In this document: positions 1-10,690 of the stretch, piece by piece
Position numbering within the stretch: position 1 is the first letter of the stretch
How the letters are laid out: the number at the start of each line of letters is the position of its first letter
Assembly: GCA_951394405.1 (NCBI GenBank)
Contig: OX596336.1
Coordinates: forward strand, 558,001 to 622,000
Source of the DNA: Coprinellus micaceus
Taxonomy: Eukaryota > Basidiomycota > Agaricomycetes > Agaricales > Psathyrellaceae
DNA length: 64,000 nt
Direction of reading: 5' to 3'
Program-made: the position numbers and the translations under genes
Notes under the pieces: generated by a model
What the model was told of the DNA's origin: nothing
Database searches by the model: none
The model's input: the letters and a program-made list of their open reading frames with translations, nothing else

Positions 1-24
1 GAGCCCCGTTTCAATTCGCGCGAC

Positions 25-2122
25 ATGGCACCGTCACTGGCAGTTGCCCCACACCCCTCGACGCTGCGTAACCCTCCTATTCCACCCCGGAGGCAACGTC
101 TCGGGTCCCGCTTCCAACTACCTCTCCTGGCCACTGTGCTCTTCGCTATTGTCTACTCCCGCTATGCGTCCGGCTCCGTCTTAGGGCCGGACGAAGGCCA
201 CCAAAGCCACGTCTCACAGCTATCCCAAGGCAAGCTGGTTGTCGCTCGACACGGGGCTGTGGCCTCTGAGGTTGACACATGTTCCAACATCGGCGTCGAG
301 ACCCTCAAAGCTGGGGGGAACGCCGTGGACGCAGCCGTCTCCACTACCCTATGTGTCGGCGTCGTCAACATGTTTTCCTCAGGCATTGGTGGAGGAGGCT
401 TCATGACCGTCCGAATTCCCCCCTCGTCACCATTAACACGTTCTGAAGTCTACACCATCGACTTCCGAGAAACAGCACCCTCCCTCTCCAACTCCACGAT
501 GTTCGTCCCCTTCCCCTCTCGTGCTGGTTTGGGAGGCCTGAGCGTCGCGGTTCCTGGGGAGCTTCGCGGCCTCGCGGAGATCCATCGGCAGTGGGGAACG
601 TTGAAGTGGGAGGAACTTGTCCTACCAAGCGCAGAGGTTGCCGCAGGGTGGCGAGTTGGGAAAGAGTTGGCTTGGAGGATCAAACTGTTTGAGAAGCTGA
701 TGTTGGAGGACGAAGACTGGATGGCGATCTTCGCTCCGAATGGGAGGATATTGCAGGAGGGGGAGTGGATTTACCGGACACAGCTTTCGCGTACACTACG
801 CACTATTGCAGCTGAAGGACCCGATGTGTTCTACCACGGCCCAATCGCTGAATCACTCATACGAACTATCAAGCGTACTGGGGGTATTCTCGCTGCGTCA
901 GACTTAGAGTCGTATTCTCCCATCATCCGCAGGGCATTGGAAGGTTCCTGGGAGTCGAACGGGGTGCACAGGACAGTGTACACGACGCAGGCGCCGACAA
1001 GCGGGCCTGTGCTACTTCATATCCTTAACCTTATGGAAGGACTGCAAGAAAGGAAACTCCAAGGAGTGAACGTCGGGCTGCATCGAGTGGTGGAAGCTAT
1101 CAAATTCGGGTTTGCGGCTCGAACGAGGATCGCAGACCCCGACTTTGTCGATGAGACGATTCTAGCAAGGATGAACGATATTCCGACTAAGGAGTACGCG
1201 AAGGGCATCCTCGCGAACCTGACAGACGTACGGTTTCCTTTGTCTCACAAAGTACCCTATCTAATCGTATCTCTTCCAGGACGCAACCCACCCTCCGTCG
1301 TATTACCAACCCGAATACGACGTTCCCGTTAACTATGGCACTTCTCACACCTCCATAATCGATTCCAAAGGTATGGCCGTCTCCATCACATCTTCAATAA
1401 ACCGTGTCTTCGGGTCGCAAGTCATGGATCCCGAGACGGGCGTCATCCTGAACGATGAGATGGACGACTTCTCAATACCCGGCGTCCCGAATGGGTGGGG
1501 CGTCCCCCCAAGTCCTCGTACGTTTTTTCCATTCGTTCATTCGTTGCACTGTTGTAGTCTGACGGCCGAGCGATACAGAGAACTTTCCCGCACCGCATAA
1601 ACGCCCTCTCTCCTCGACCGCTCCAACTATCATCGAGAACGAGGATGGGTCCGTCTTCCTGGTCGCAGGAGGTGCTGGGGGGTCGCGAATCTTTCCTTCC
1701 GTCTTCCAAGCAATACTCAACGCTGACACCGAGGAAAGAGCCACCAGCGAAGACACACCTCAATTCGACCTAAGCTCAGCAGTCGAACGATCGCGTTTAC
1801 ACAACCAACTCTTCCCCAACATCGTGGACGTAGACCGGCCACTTGCGGACGAGGTCGTGGAGGCTTTGCAAGGCAGGGGGCATGAAGTTCAGTGTACGTC
1901 GTCTCTCATCGCACTCTGGCTACCTGCTTTCCATTACTCACGCCGGCCGGTGTCGATTAGTCATTCCGCCTGGAAGGACATCTGCGGTGGTTAACGTCGT
2001 AGGGACGAAGGCAGGGCTTATCTTTGGTGCGTACAGAACCACCATTTCAATTCGCACGATTCTGACTCGGATACGTAGCGGCGAGCGACTCCAGGAAGAA
2101 CGGCGTTGCTGCAGGGTACTAG
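25..2122 (+). CDS. Gamma-glutamyltransferase (GGT), membrane-anchored
   Basis: Predicted to cleave the gamma-glutamyl bond of glutathione and its conjugates at the vacuole or cell surface. Exons 25-1227, 1280-1517, 1579-1893, 1961-2026 and 2079-2122 join in frame to 621 residues, the normal size for the family. A hydrophobic segment at about residues 32-48 fits a signal anchor. The large-subunit region carries the family's GGNAVDAA and SSGIGGGGF blocks. The small subunit starts at the processing threonine of the YGTSHTSIID block, matching the TTHxSVVD site of known GGTs, followed by DEMDDFS. The C-terminus (AASDSRKNGVAAGY) is also typical. The four introns are 52-67 bp with GT-AG ends. The start at 25 is the first ATG in the window, so an upstream exon cannot be excluded. 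Confidence 0.93.
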
Positions 2123-2342
2123 AGAGCATCGAGGACCTTGCTGTTTACATATTTATAGGTAAAGACTAATACAACCCCAGACTCCTATAATCTCCGGATC
2201 TCTATGTCCTCAGTATTCGCCCTCCTGTCATACCCCCCTAATTTATACCCTGTTTTGACCCCCTGAAGATTCAATCCCTTGCATTGATTCCTACCAATAA
2301 CGCTACTTACCCAACTAGCCGTCTCGCACTCACTTCTCAGCT

Positions 2343-2881
2343 CTACAGTTTCGGGAAAAAGAAGTTGGCACACTCCTCATCCGACATCGCGTACAGGTTG
2401 ACGCCCAATATTTTACCCATCTCCCGAATTCCCGGGTCTCGTTCAATAGCTGCCTTCTTCCAGTCCTCGTATGTCTTCAGCTCCGCAGGCGTGTATCGTT
2501 CGGCGATGGCCACGGTCAGGACATGGTTCATTTTCTTTTTGAGGAGGAACATGGTGTATTCTTCGCTGTATGCGCTGTCGAGGTGGTACTGATCAATTGT
2601 CGCGAAGAAGAGGTCAACAGGTTTGGTTGTATCGTGCTCGAGATCGTCCAGCCTGTCTTGTGCGTAGTCTTGTCGACTTTGTGCATCGAGCGCCATCGTC
2701 TGCCTCTCCTTAAACGAGTAGCTGGGATGCATGGCCGGGGCTGGGAGATTGATAGCGTACCTAGACTTTCAAGTGAGCACAGAGGTATTTGAGCAAGGTC
2801 CCAGAGGCTGACTACGACCATGTTAGCCCTTGGCCACTCATTCAGATGTTCAGCAGCCAGCCACCACTCGGGCAGACACAT
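2343..2881 (-). CDS. Hypothetical small protein, two exons, 5' end uncertain
   Basis: No known family was recognised. Two frames join in phase across a 20-base gap: 2881-2761, then 2740-2343. A 20 bp intron would be exceptionally short, so the true junction may differ. The second frame gives an acidic, charged, probably helical protein ending in FFFPKL. The first frame contains PEWWLAAEHLNEWP and extends open, in the same frame, to about 2899 behind a possible acceptor (TTTAG). The gene may therefore start further upstream, between 2900 and 3270, where two overlapping reverse frames are open; no exon there could be joined in phase. The gene is convergent with GGT and divergent from the monooxygenase at 3525. 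Confidence 0.45.
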
Positions 2882-3524
2882 TGATAGGCGCCCATCATTC
2901 TAAAGGAAATTTCCCGAATACAATGTTGCGGACGATCTCCGAACGACGATTTCACTCGGGCCATTCGTAAAGATAGCCACGTCTTTCGTTTGATAAGTGC
3001 CCAACCTCTCGCTGGAGCCCGGAATCACGAATGCTCGAATGAGGGACGACCATCGAGTGGGCTTCAAGCCCACCCTGCTTCTTGGCATTGAGGGAGATGG
3101 TGCAAGGGTGTAGCTTCTCATGGGGCCCAAAAGAGATGACCCCACAATGTTGTGCGACATTGGAAAGAAGGAGGACCTGCAGGTCAGGACCGCGGTCGTA
3201 TAATGACCGGCTGTGGCCCCACCGAGGAGCTGTAAAGGATATTTCGGTTCAGCACAGCCCAGTTGGTCAGACGAAGATGTGACCTCTGTGGGTTTTGAGG
3301 AGACTAAGAAGACCGCAGCACCCGAAGACGGAAAAAGCAAGAAAGGGCTGCGGACTCGACAAAATTGGAGCATTCTTACGGTACTCTTCTGATCTGGTGT
3401 ATAAGAAACTTTGAACCCACTCCGACGCATGCCGGCTCACCTTGGGTTTATATATCTCACATGGAAACGACCATCTCTCCGGTTCAACATCACACCCCAG
3501 ATTCCCGCATTGCTTCGCATTAGG
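2882..3524. other. Divergent intergenic stretch
   Basis: Lies between the reverse hypothetical gene and the forward monooxygenase. Two reverse-strand frames are open across 2900-3280 and may hold unassigned upstream exons of the hypothetical gene. The right end holds the monooxygenase promoter, with a TATA box at 3447. Confidence 0.4.
3447..3455 (+). promoter_or_regulatory. TATA box of the first FAD monooxygenase
   Basis: TTTATATAT lies 70-78 bases before the start codon at 3525. This spacing recurs at the other TATA-bearing genes in the window. Confidence 0.6.
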
Positions 3525-4767
3525 ATGGACTCTACACCTCGTCGTTCCACTGTCAACGTCGCCATCGTCGGTGGCGGGCCAGCTGGACTCACCCTCGCCA
3601 CCATCCTCAAGGCAACCAGCATCCCGTTCAAAGTCTTCGAGCTCGATACATCCCCTTCTGCACGCAGCCAAGGTGGCATGCTTGACATCCATAAGGGGTC
3701 TGGGCAGCTCGCACTCGCCAAAGCCGGCCTGCTCAACGAATTCAAGAAACGCATGCGGGTCGATGCAACCGAGTTCTACCTCCGCTACTCAGATGGGAGG
3801 GTACATTGGCACCACACCGAAGTGGGGAAAGAGGGTCCCGATAGGCCAGAAATCGACAGAGGTGATCTACGGAATATGCTCTTAAGTGGGCTGGAGGAGC
3901 AGGATGTGGCATGGGGGAAGAAGCTTCTGAGGGCAGAGAAGGGCGAAGATGCAAGGTTCACGCTGCACTTTGAGGGGGGAACAAGCGCGAATGGCTTCGA
4001 TGTTGTCATCGGCGCTGATGGCACTTGGTCCAGGGTTCGCCCTCTGCGTTCCGACCTCACCCCCTCATATGTCGGCATGAATGTTCTCACAGCGAGCATC
4101 TCGAACTTGGATGCGAGGTTTCCCAATCTCGCGGAGTTCGTAGGAAACGGGTCCTGCATGCTCGTCGACGGGAAGGTAGGGATCATGGCGCAGAAGAGTG
4201 GTGATGGATCTGTGAAGACTTACTCCTTCATCACGGTCGACGAACTTTGGAAAGAGGATTCGGGTATCGACTGGTCGAACCAGAGGAAGGCACTGGAGGG
4301 ATACGTCGAAAAGTTCCATCCGGATGCTGCAGAGGAGGCGAAGCAGCTCTTGATAGAATGTGATGAAGGAGACTTCACCGTTCGACCGCTGTACCGATTC
4401 CCTCCCGGTCATAAGCTCGAGAATAAGTGCTCTGGGTGAGTGGGTTGCATTTTTGGAAGATGACGCTGTGCTAACCGTACCCAGAGCAACTCTGATTGGA
4501 GATGCCGCTCACGTTATAACGCCCTTCGCTGGGGAGGGAGTCAACCTCGCGATGCACGACGCTCTCGACCTCAGCATCGCACTCGGGAAGATTGCGTTCG
4601 AGGGGGCCGCCATCGACGAGGTCCTTGAAACATTTGAGGCTCAAATGCTTCAGCGGGCTTCAATGTACAGTGCGTTTTGCATGAGCAACCAGGAAGCGTG
4701 GTACAGTGGCAAGTCAGCCAAGGAAGTTGTCGACCAGATCACGAATATGTTTGGATGGGCGGAGTAG
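3525..4767 (+). CDS. FAD-dependent monooxygenase, TetX-like (copy 1)
   Basis: Flavoprotein monooxygenase of the aromatic-hydroxylase/TetX type, expected to hydroxylate a small substrate with NAD(P)H and O2. The substrate cannot be read from sequence. Exons 3525-4435 and 4485-4767 encode 397 residues. Visible motifs: the FAD-binding GGGPAG glycine box at about residues 14-19, an acidic end of strand beta-2 (FELD), QGGMLDIHKGSGQ, the DG motif (GADGTWSRVRP), and a C-terminal GDAAH motif immediately after the intron. It is a tandem duplicate of the gene at 5674, with the intron at the same codon and phase (SG|xTLxGDAAH). The start was chosen at MDST, just before the Rossmann strand; a 21-codon upstream frame ends one base before it. 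Confidence 0.92.
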
Positions 4768-5080
4768 AGGCCATAGTGCGAATATTTCCTGCGATACTTA
4801 CGATCGAGAGTCATAAATACGCAGTTGTTGACCGGACTGAAGCATTCATTGATTTTGGAGGACATGAATTCGAGCTGGTTGGAAGCTTGTCTGCTGCCTC
4901 GTCATCCTAATTAGCCCCAGCAGCGTCCTGTAGGTTTCTACTCACTTTAAAATTTGTCCTCGTCGTTGCCTCGTCGACGTCATGGTTCGGGTTCAAGCGC
5001 AATTGAAGCCGCCATGCGTCAATTGCGTGGAAATGTGGCTCCGATCGGCGGGGACGGCCGAAAGTGATGGGAATCTGGGC

Positions 5081-5090
5081 GGGCGCTTAA
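5081..5090 (-). promoter_or_regulatory. TTAAGCGCCC element
   Basis: GGGCGCTTAA on the plus strand, 584 bases upstream of the second monooxygenase start. One of 15 exact TAAGCGCCC copies in the window. Its function is unknown. Confidence 0.4.
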
Positions 5091-5592
5091 CCGCGATAGA
5101 GTGCACGGGAAGGTGAGCCGACGATAAAACGCGTACCACGAAGCACAGTTGAGCTTGGGAACCCATTGGCACTTCCCTCGGGTTGAAGGATTCCCCTCAA
5201 AGCCCCGAAATCACCTTTGATCATAATCAATTTCCTGTCGGCACGTCAGGAGTGCAAACGCGCGTGTGCAAGCCGAAATTCAAACACTGTCCAAGCGCCA
5301 ATTCAAAGTCGCCGGTTGCTGCTGCCTGCGCACCGCAGCTCGGGAAGTCAATTCAACTGTCGAAAGCTGCACGTATATTACGACAGACCTAAAGATAGGC
5401 CAATTAGGCTTGCCTAGAGGTTTATAAATAGTCGAACACTCTCACCGGTTCACCAGAGCTAGACTTCGTTCGTCTTGCGCAAGCGGGAAAATGTCAGTAA
5501 TGAGGGTTTACCTGGCGAGTAGACTAACATACGGCGCAGCAACACCTCTCAAGACCCACCGAAGCATCACGGTACGCTTGATCCAAGTCCTG

Positions 5593-5600
5593 TATAAAAC
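5593..5600 (+). promoter_or_regulatory. TATA box of the second FAD monooxygenase
   Basis: TATAAAAC lies 81 bases before the start at 5674, matching the spacing in copy 1. A second TATA-like site, TTTATAAATA, is at 5421. Confidence 0.55.
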
Positions 5601-5673
5601 GAGATGTCGAACGTCCTGAATCCTCACTTAGCCTCAGCTTCGAACATTCCACGCGTCAGCCAATCCGCCAGCC

Positions 5674-6935
5674 ATGACCCCCTTGCTCCGCCAATCCGCC
5701 ATCAAAGTTGCCATAGTCGGAGGTGGCCCCGGTGGGCTCACCCTCGCCACTATCCTCAAACCCCTCCGTATCCCCTTCACCGTCTTTGAGCTCGACGCCT
5801 CCCGCTCTGCGCGCGGGCAAGGCGGGATGCTCGACATTCACAAAGGAACGGGGCAGCTCGCGCTCCAGAAGGCCGGACTCATAGACGAATTCAGGAAACG
5901 TATGCGCGTGGACGCGACCGAGTTTATACTCCGCGATAATACGGGGGTGGCGCGTTTGCATCACGCAGCGGAGAGCGAGGAAGATCCAGAGAGGCCAGAG
6001 ATCGATAGAGCTGAGTTGCGAGGATTGTTATTGGATGCATTGGAGAAGGAGGATGTGAAGTGGGGAAAGAAGTTGGTTAGTGCCGAGCAGGTTACCGATG
6101 AAGCTGGTGGGACGTTCAGTCTCCGCTTCACCGACGGAACGAGGGCGGATGGGTATAACATTCTGGTCGGCGCGGATGGGACTTGGTCCAAGGTCCGCCC
6201 ACTCCGCAGTGACATCCCCCCTCCCTACACTGGGATGAACATCGTCAGCACAAGCATCTCGAACATTGACGAACGCTATCCCAAGCTAGCTGAATTCGTC
6301 GGCAATGGCTCCTGCATGATGGTGTCCGGGAAGGAATTTGTCGCCGCCCAGCGAAATGGCAACGCAACGGTGAAGACATATTCGTGCATCCCTGTAGAGG
6401 AGAACTGGAAGGAGACGTCGGGGATCGACTGGACGGACCAGAGGAGAGGCTTGACAGAGTTCGTTGATCGCTTCCACTCTGACTGGGTGGACAAGGTCAA
6501 GCAGCTCTTCACCGAGTGCGATGAAGGCGACCTAGCCGTTCGACCGATCTACATGTTCCCCGCGAACCACCAGTTCGAGAAGAAGCTTTCTGGGTGAGTT
6601 CAATTTATTCCCTCGCACACCTACCTTTACTGACAACAGCGCCTAGCGTAACCCTCCTAGGCGATGCCGCGCACGCCATGTCTCCCTTCGCTGGCACCGG
6701 AGTGAACAACGCGATGTGCGACGGCTTCGAGTTGGCCGTCGCTCTCGAGAAGGTTGCCTTTGAAGGAGCCTCGGTCGATGAAGTCATCGAAGACTACGAG
6801 AAGGGCATCCTCGAGCGCTCCTCAGTCGACAGCGAGGAATGTCGCCGTAACCAGGACATGTGGCTCACCGGGAAGCCTGTCGAAGAAATCGTGGCCCGGT
6901 TCGCCGCGATGTTCGAGGGTGTCGAAGATAAGTAG
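5674..6935 (+). CDS. FAD-dependent monooxygenase, TetX-like (copy 2)
   Basis: Close paralogue of the gene at 3525. Exons 5674-6593 and 6647-6935 encode 402 residues. It has the GGGPGG FAD box, QGGMLDIHKGTGQ, GADGTWSKVRP, and GDAAHAMSPFAGTGVNNA after the intron. Acceptor choice: the first AG (about 6638) would break the frame, while the one ending at 6646 restores SGVTLLGDAAH. The tandem pair has identical intron placement, so it arose by local duplication. The substrate is unknown. Active-site regions are intact in both copies, so both are probably functional. Confidence 0.92.
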
Positions 6936-7339
6936 ATGCCGAGGAGGGTTTGAGACCAGGTGAGGAGTAGGAAGAGAACCTAAGCACAGTTACCAGTAGT
7001 TGTGACAGGGATGATTGCCACTGAATGCTATGTCGCAAAGACTTGCTATACCCCAAAACGAACATCTAAAGATCAGTGGTTTGGTGAGCGCTCAATCGCC
7101 GGGGATAGTCAGACGATACGGTCATGGGTTCAAATGCCACCCCGAGAAGGACGTACGTGCCTGGCACTCAATCCGGATTTCAAAAATGGAAGCTTGAGTA
7201 GGCGCCCGTAAGTTCTTGACGTCAGAACCCTTTGGTGTGGCGTTGAGGTGGCGTTGAATAACACTGTTGCTTTGACATAGCAGGCAAGCACATGCGCATG
7301 TACGTATACGTACGTATGCTACTAGCTTCGAAAAGCCAT
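6936..7339. other. Intergenic between convergent genes
   Basis: Separates the convergent monooxygenase and CBM1 genes. It includes a tRNA-like B-box (about 7130) without a foldable tRNA, and a short palindromic GTACGTATACGTACGTA run near 7301. No gene was found. Confidence 0.4.
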
Positions 7340-7804
7340 TCAAGGGTACTGTCCCTGGCCCCACTCCGGCAACCGGCTCTCATGGAGACACTCGCTATAA
7401 TCTGTTTCGTAAAGTCAGCTGCCTGCGTTGATATCTCGCTTCCTTCCAAGGGAACGAGTAGATTGGAAGAAGAAGTGAAGGACCGATAGCTCACAATCGT
7501 TGAACTTGACGCAATAGTACCTGTCCATCGCCAGTCAGTTAAATTCAAGGCCACCCCACCAAGCACCACTTACTTGGGGCGGTCGCATACTGTCGGCCCG
7601 GCCCAGTTAGCACCACCGCCTACGATCGTGCAGATTGTCAGCGAAAGATGCTACGGAGGAGCAACAAGTCTTCAACGTACATTGTATGACGGGCAGAGGT
7701 GCGGGAGTGAAGGCGGTGGTGGTGGCATCAGCCATGGTGGTAACGCCATCAGCAAAGGCAGAGGAGGCCATGGCGAGCGCGACGACGAGAGCTTGGTATT
7801 GCAT
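7340..7804 (-). CDS. Secreted stand-alone CBM1 mini-protein (copy A)
   Basis: An 85-residue predicted secreted protein made of a signal peptide (MQYQALVVALAMASSAFA), a short Thr/Ala/Pro linker and one fungal CBM1 cellulose-binding module, with no catalytic domain. Exons on the reverse strand: 7804-7681, 7619-7574, 7520-7495 and 7401-7340, all GT-AG and in phase. The module reads QCGGANWAGPTVC, YYCVKFND, YYSECL: four cysteines for two disulfides, plus the Trp and paired Tyr that form the flat cellulose-binding face of CBM1. Two further copies lie at 30793 and 32326. It could tether nothing and simply coat cellulose, or act as an effector; only the fold is inferred. Confidence 0.85.
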
Positions 7805-7946
7805 GTTGGCTAATGGCACGACAAGGAAGGCGAGGATGGGCCGCGGAGTGAGAACCTGGCGAAGCTGTTTAAATGCCTTGGTTGAGTATGTACCCTCTTG
7901 TGGAGCCTTTAAGTACCAAGTGACGCACCTCATTCTTATTCGCGCA

Positions 7947-7956
7947 CATTTATAGC
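7947..7956 (-). promoter_or_regulatory. TATA box of CBM1 copy A
   Basis: The reverse strand reads CTATAAATGT about 145 bases before the CBM1 start codon. Confidence 0.45.
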
Positions 7957-8879
7957 CCCGGGCGCCGTGCACCTCAGCGTTACCCTCTTTCTGGGTGGGT
8001 TTCACCACCTGTTTCCGTACATCCCTTTCAGTCGTGAGCATATGACCCCCCCATTCAGATCCGACCTCGTGAAAAAGACAAAGCAAGGTCCCTCGCAAGG
8101 ACTTCACGGGCCATCCCATCCTATCACGGCTTCGACATTTCGCCAAGGTGTTGGCATCAAAGCCACTTGCGTGCTTTTGCGACTTCGCGCGAAGCGCAGC
8201 ACCGATCTCGTGATGGACCTTGCTTGAACTTGTGCATAGAGGGCTTAGAAGCAACCATACGCATGGATACATACTATCGGGCCACCGGGTGGACGGGTGC
8301 AGATCAGCGGAACCGAGAGGATTCGTTGCCCATTCACATCCTATTCGAGCCTATCCGGTGTGTGGACTGGTATATATAGGCTCGGTGGGACGACCTGAGA
8401 ACCTATGAAAGGATTGACATGAGGACTTCGAAGGTTTCCAAGTAAAGCATGATGGTTCTCACCGGCGGGATATTGGCGAAACTTCTGAACGGCGATAGGG
8501 ACTTGTCGGAGCCGTGCTGATCATAGGATCGTCACCCTATTTGGCATAAAGCGTCAATGAGCAGCCACTTTCGAGTTGTGAGGCATTAAAAATGTGCGGG
8601 CGAGGATTGAGTGGCTGGTCGTTTGTGCGGCGCCGGGTCCGAGGCGTTCGAATGGCGTTGAAGGACGTCGAGGGCGTCGACCTTGCACACAATGGGATTG
8701 AAGGCGTTAACAACTGGATGTCGGTTTCTCCTCGCCCCGAACACAACATCGGAGAAAGGTTTAACAGACAGCCAGATCCGAGCTCGAAGCGCAAACCCAA
8801 ATCCCTCAGCTTTCGCCCTATCCAGCTGACAGACGAAACAGTCGAATACATTCAACTGCTAATGAACGCCCGGAGTAAT

Positions 8880-10110
8880 TGGGCCATCCTCGGGCCTTCG
8901 TTGGAAGAGTGCTGTTGTCTGCCAGCGACACCGCTGGGTGTGAAGAGCATATCGGCTGCAGAAGGCTAACTGGGCCTGCTAGTACGAGTAGAGGAAAATT
9001 TACTTTTTTTGGCCTAACTTTTGCCGGTGCCCTTCTAGCTTTTGACCACTGGGCTTAACTTTTGAGGAATAAACGCCTCGAGGTACTCATTTGTCCTAAT
9101 CGCAATGCACTCTCAGTTACCCTTGAGCTTTGTGTGGCTTCATACATGCGATTTGAGAGTCCTACCCTTGGCTGCGTTCAAGGTTTCCGGCCCCGGTAAA
9201 ATCGACATTGTAGCGTTAACTTTTTCGGTCAAAGTTAGCAGCAAAAAAGTTACTTTTTCAATCACCTGCTAGTACCAGCCTTGGACGTTGCGGTGGCATG
9301 CACTAAGATGCATCGCCTATCCCGCTGGTGCAGGCCCGGGAACCCGTCGAGACGTCATCTCTTGTGGCCCGGGATTCATCCGTGCCCTACAGGTTATCGG
9401 TTCAGTAGGATCTCACACAGAATGTAACGAAAAAGCCCAACGCTCACCTCTCATCTCTCAACCGTTCAAGCAAACTGCTGTAGGTTGGCCCTTGCTGGCC
9501 ATGCCAAGAGCAAAGGCTAAGGCATAAACAGGGTATGAACTCGAAGGAGCCGACATGTGAATTCGATAGGCTCGGTTGCCAACTGACGAAGGGCGTTCAA
9601 GAGAATTATGCCCAGTCCCTCTTTGGAAGACTGCTGTTGTCTGCTAGTGCGAGACACACCTGCAGCCTCTGCAGAAGAAGGCCAACTGGGCCTCCTATTC
9701 CCAGACGCGAACGTTACGGTGACACAGGCGATCCGTTCTGGGGGCTAAGTGCCGGCGGCACATTCCACATTACGGACCTCTCCATACTAGGGTCTGACGA
9801 ACTCAGATTCACCAGCCTTAGTCAAGCGTCTGGCCGTGTAGCCTGCAGCCTGGTTCAGTCGCGTACAACAAAGCGACGAAAACACGCACTACTCGTCCCT
9901 CCTTAAACCGCTCAAGGCACGAGGAGCTGCAGTCGGCCTCAAGAACCTGAATGGGTCATTCATATCCTACAAGGCATCCCTCAGTTTCGTCCCGCTAAAT
10001 CACAGGGACCCAACACTCACCTCCCCTCCTTTCATCCTCTCCTCACTCATCGAAGCTGCTGCGAGCCGGCCCTCGCTGACCGTGCCAAGTACGTAGGGCG
10101 GTGACGAGGG
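8880..10110 (+). repeat. Diverged direct duplication
   Basis: Two units of related sequence follow one another. Landmarks found in order in both: GCTGTTGTCTG (8911 and 9633); AACTGGGCCT followed by CT (8968 and 9693); and a CCCAACxCTCACCTC block ending in GACCGTGCCAAG or GGCCATGCCAAG (about 9437-9510 and 10009-10090). Unit A carries a 279 bp insertion that unit B lacks. No coding potential is evident. Confidence 0.5.
8986..9264. mobile_element. Small non-autonomous TIR element (MITE-like)
   Basis: A 279 bp segment is bracketed by an exact 11 bp direct repeat, CCTGCTAGTAC (8975-8985 and 9265-9275). Near its ends are imperfect terminal inverted repeats of about 30 bp: 8993-9022 against the complement of 9230-9259, sharing GAAAA, ACTTTTTT and TAACTTT blocks. 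The related repeat unit downstream reads straight through at the matching place, as an empty site would. It has no coding capacity, so it would depend on a transposase elsewhere. The inverted repeats do not directly abut the direct repeats (7 and 5 bases apart), so boundaries are approximate. Confidence 0.5.
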
Positions 10111-10388
10111 GCAGGAAAGCGGCGTTGAAGGCGGTGCCTTCGAGGAGCACAAAAGGCTCGATGACCTCATATTCCCCACGCCAGCATAAAGTTAGGGGCC
10201 CTCGGCCCATCGCCGCAGCACCAGCACCGCAACCTCACACCCCGGGTCTCGCTCAGGTCTAAAAGGCTTCTTAACTTCGTACTTCCACCATCGCTTCCAC
10301 CACCAACCACCTCTCTCCCTCATCCCCGCAAGCGGCAACATCAACATCGACGTCGAAACCACCACCACCACCAGCGATTCCCGTCCCG

Positions 10389-10690
10389 ATGCCCACCCAG
10401 ACCCAAACACCAACCACCCACCAACCAACCCCGCGCCCGCTCCCCGCCGCCCGGCTCAAAGCGCACTGGCGCAAAAGCGAAGTGGCGGTGGTGGATACGC
10501 AGCCGAGGCGGGTCGAGCAGATGAGTTTGGAGGGGGGGAAGGATGAGAGTGAGAGTTCGATGAGGTTGAGGGGAGGGTGTATTCCGTGTCCGGTACGTCT
10601 TGACTATGATAATGAGGGTGCTTGGGATGAATGCTGATTGGATGCGAGTAGAACGGAGGGTGTTGTTTCTGCATACCTATTCCTTGTTGA
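10389..10690 (+). CDS. Cysteine-tailed mini-protein (copy 1)
   Basis: Two exons, 10389-10592 and 10652-10690, encode 80 residues. The N-terminal half is low-complexity Thr/Gln/Pro (MPTQTQTPTTHQPTPRPL). Then comes a conserved core (VDTQPRRVEQMSLEGG), and the last 20 residues are cysteine-rich (GGCIPCP, then NGGCCFCIPIPC). The paralogue at 11968 has the same core, the same intron phase at the CP codons, and a second exon of exactly 39 bases. Conservation of structure across the intron is the main evidence that this is a gene. Hydrophobic Cys-rich tails in small fungal proteins often associate with membranes or are lipidated, but the function here is unknown. Confidence 0.65.

Larger units (their letters stand above)
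4768..5673. other. Intergenic, promoter of second monooxygenase
   Basis: No coding frame is supportable. It holds a TTAAGCGCCC element (reverse orientation, 5081) and TATA-like sites at 5421 and 5593. Confidence 0.5.
7805..10388. other. Repeat-bearing intergenic tract
   Basis: No gene was recognised in 2.6 kb; the several open frames lack intron or domain support. It holds the CBM1 promoter on the left, a diverged direct duplication (about 8880-10110) and a small TIR element inserted in the left repeat unit. Confidence 0.45.

Noticed and set aside
162..1208. Reverse-strand open frames inside the GGT gene
   Set aside because: They are shadows of the coding strand's codon bias and show no independent features.
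7060..7150. Second tRNA-like patch (GGTGAGCG ... GGGTTCAAATGCC)
   Set aside because: No acceptor or T stem could be formed.
9535..9906. 123-codon plus-strand frame in the repeat tract
   Set aside because: It overlaps the diverged duplication without codon-level conservation between units.
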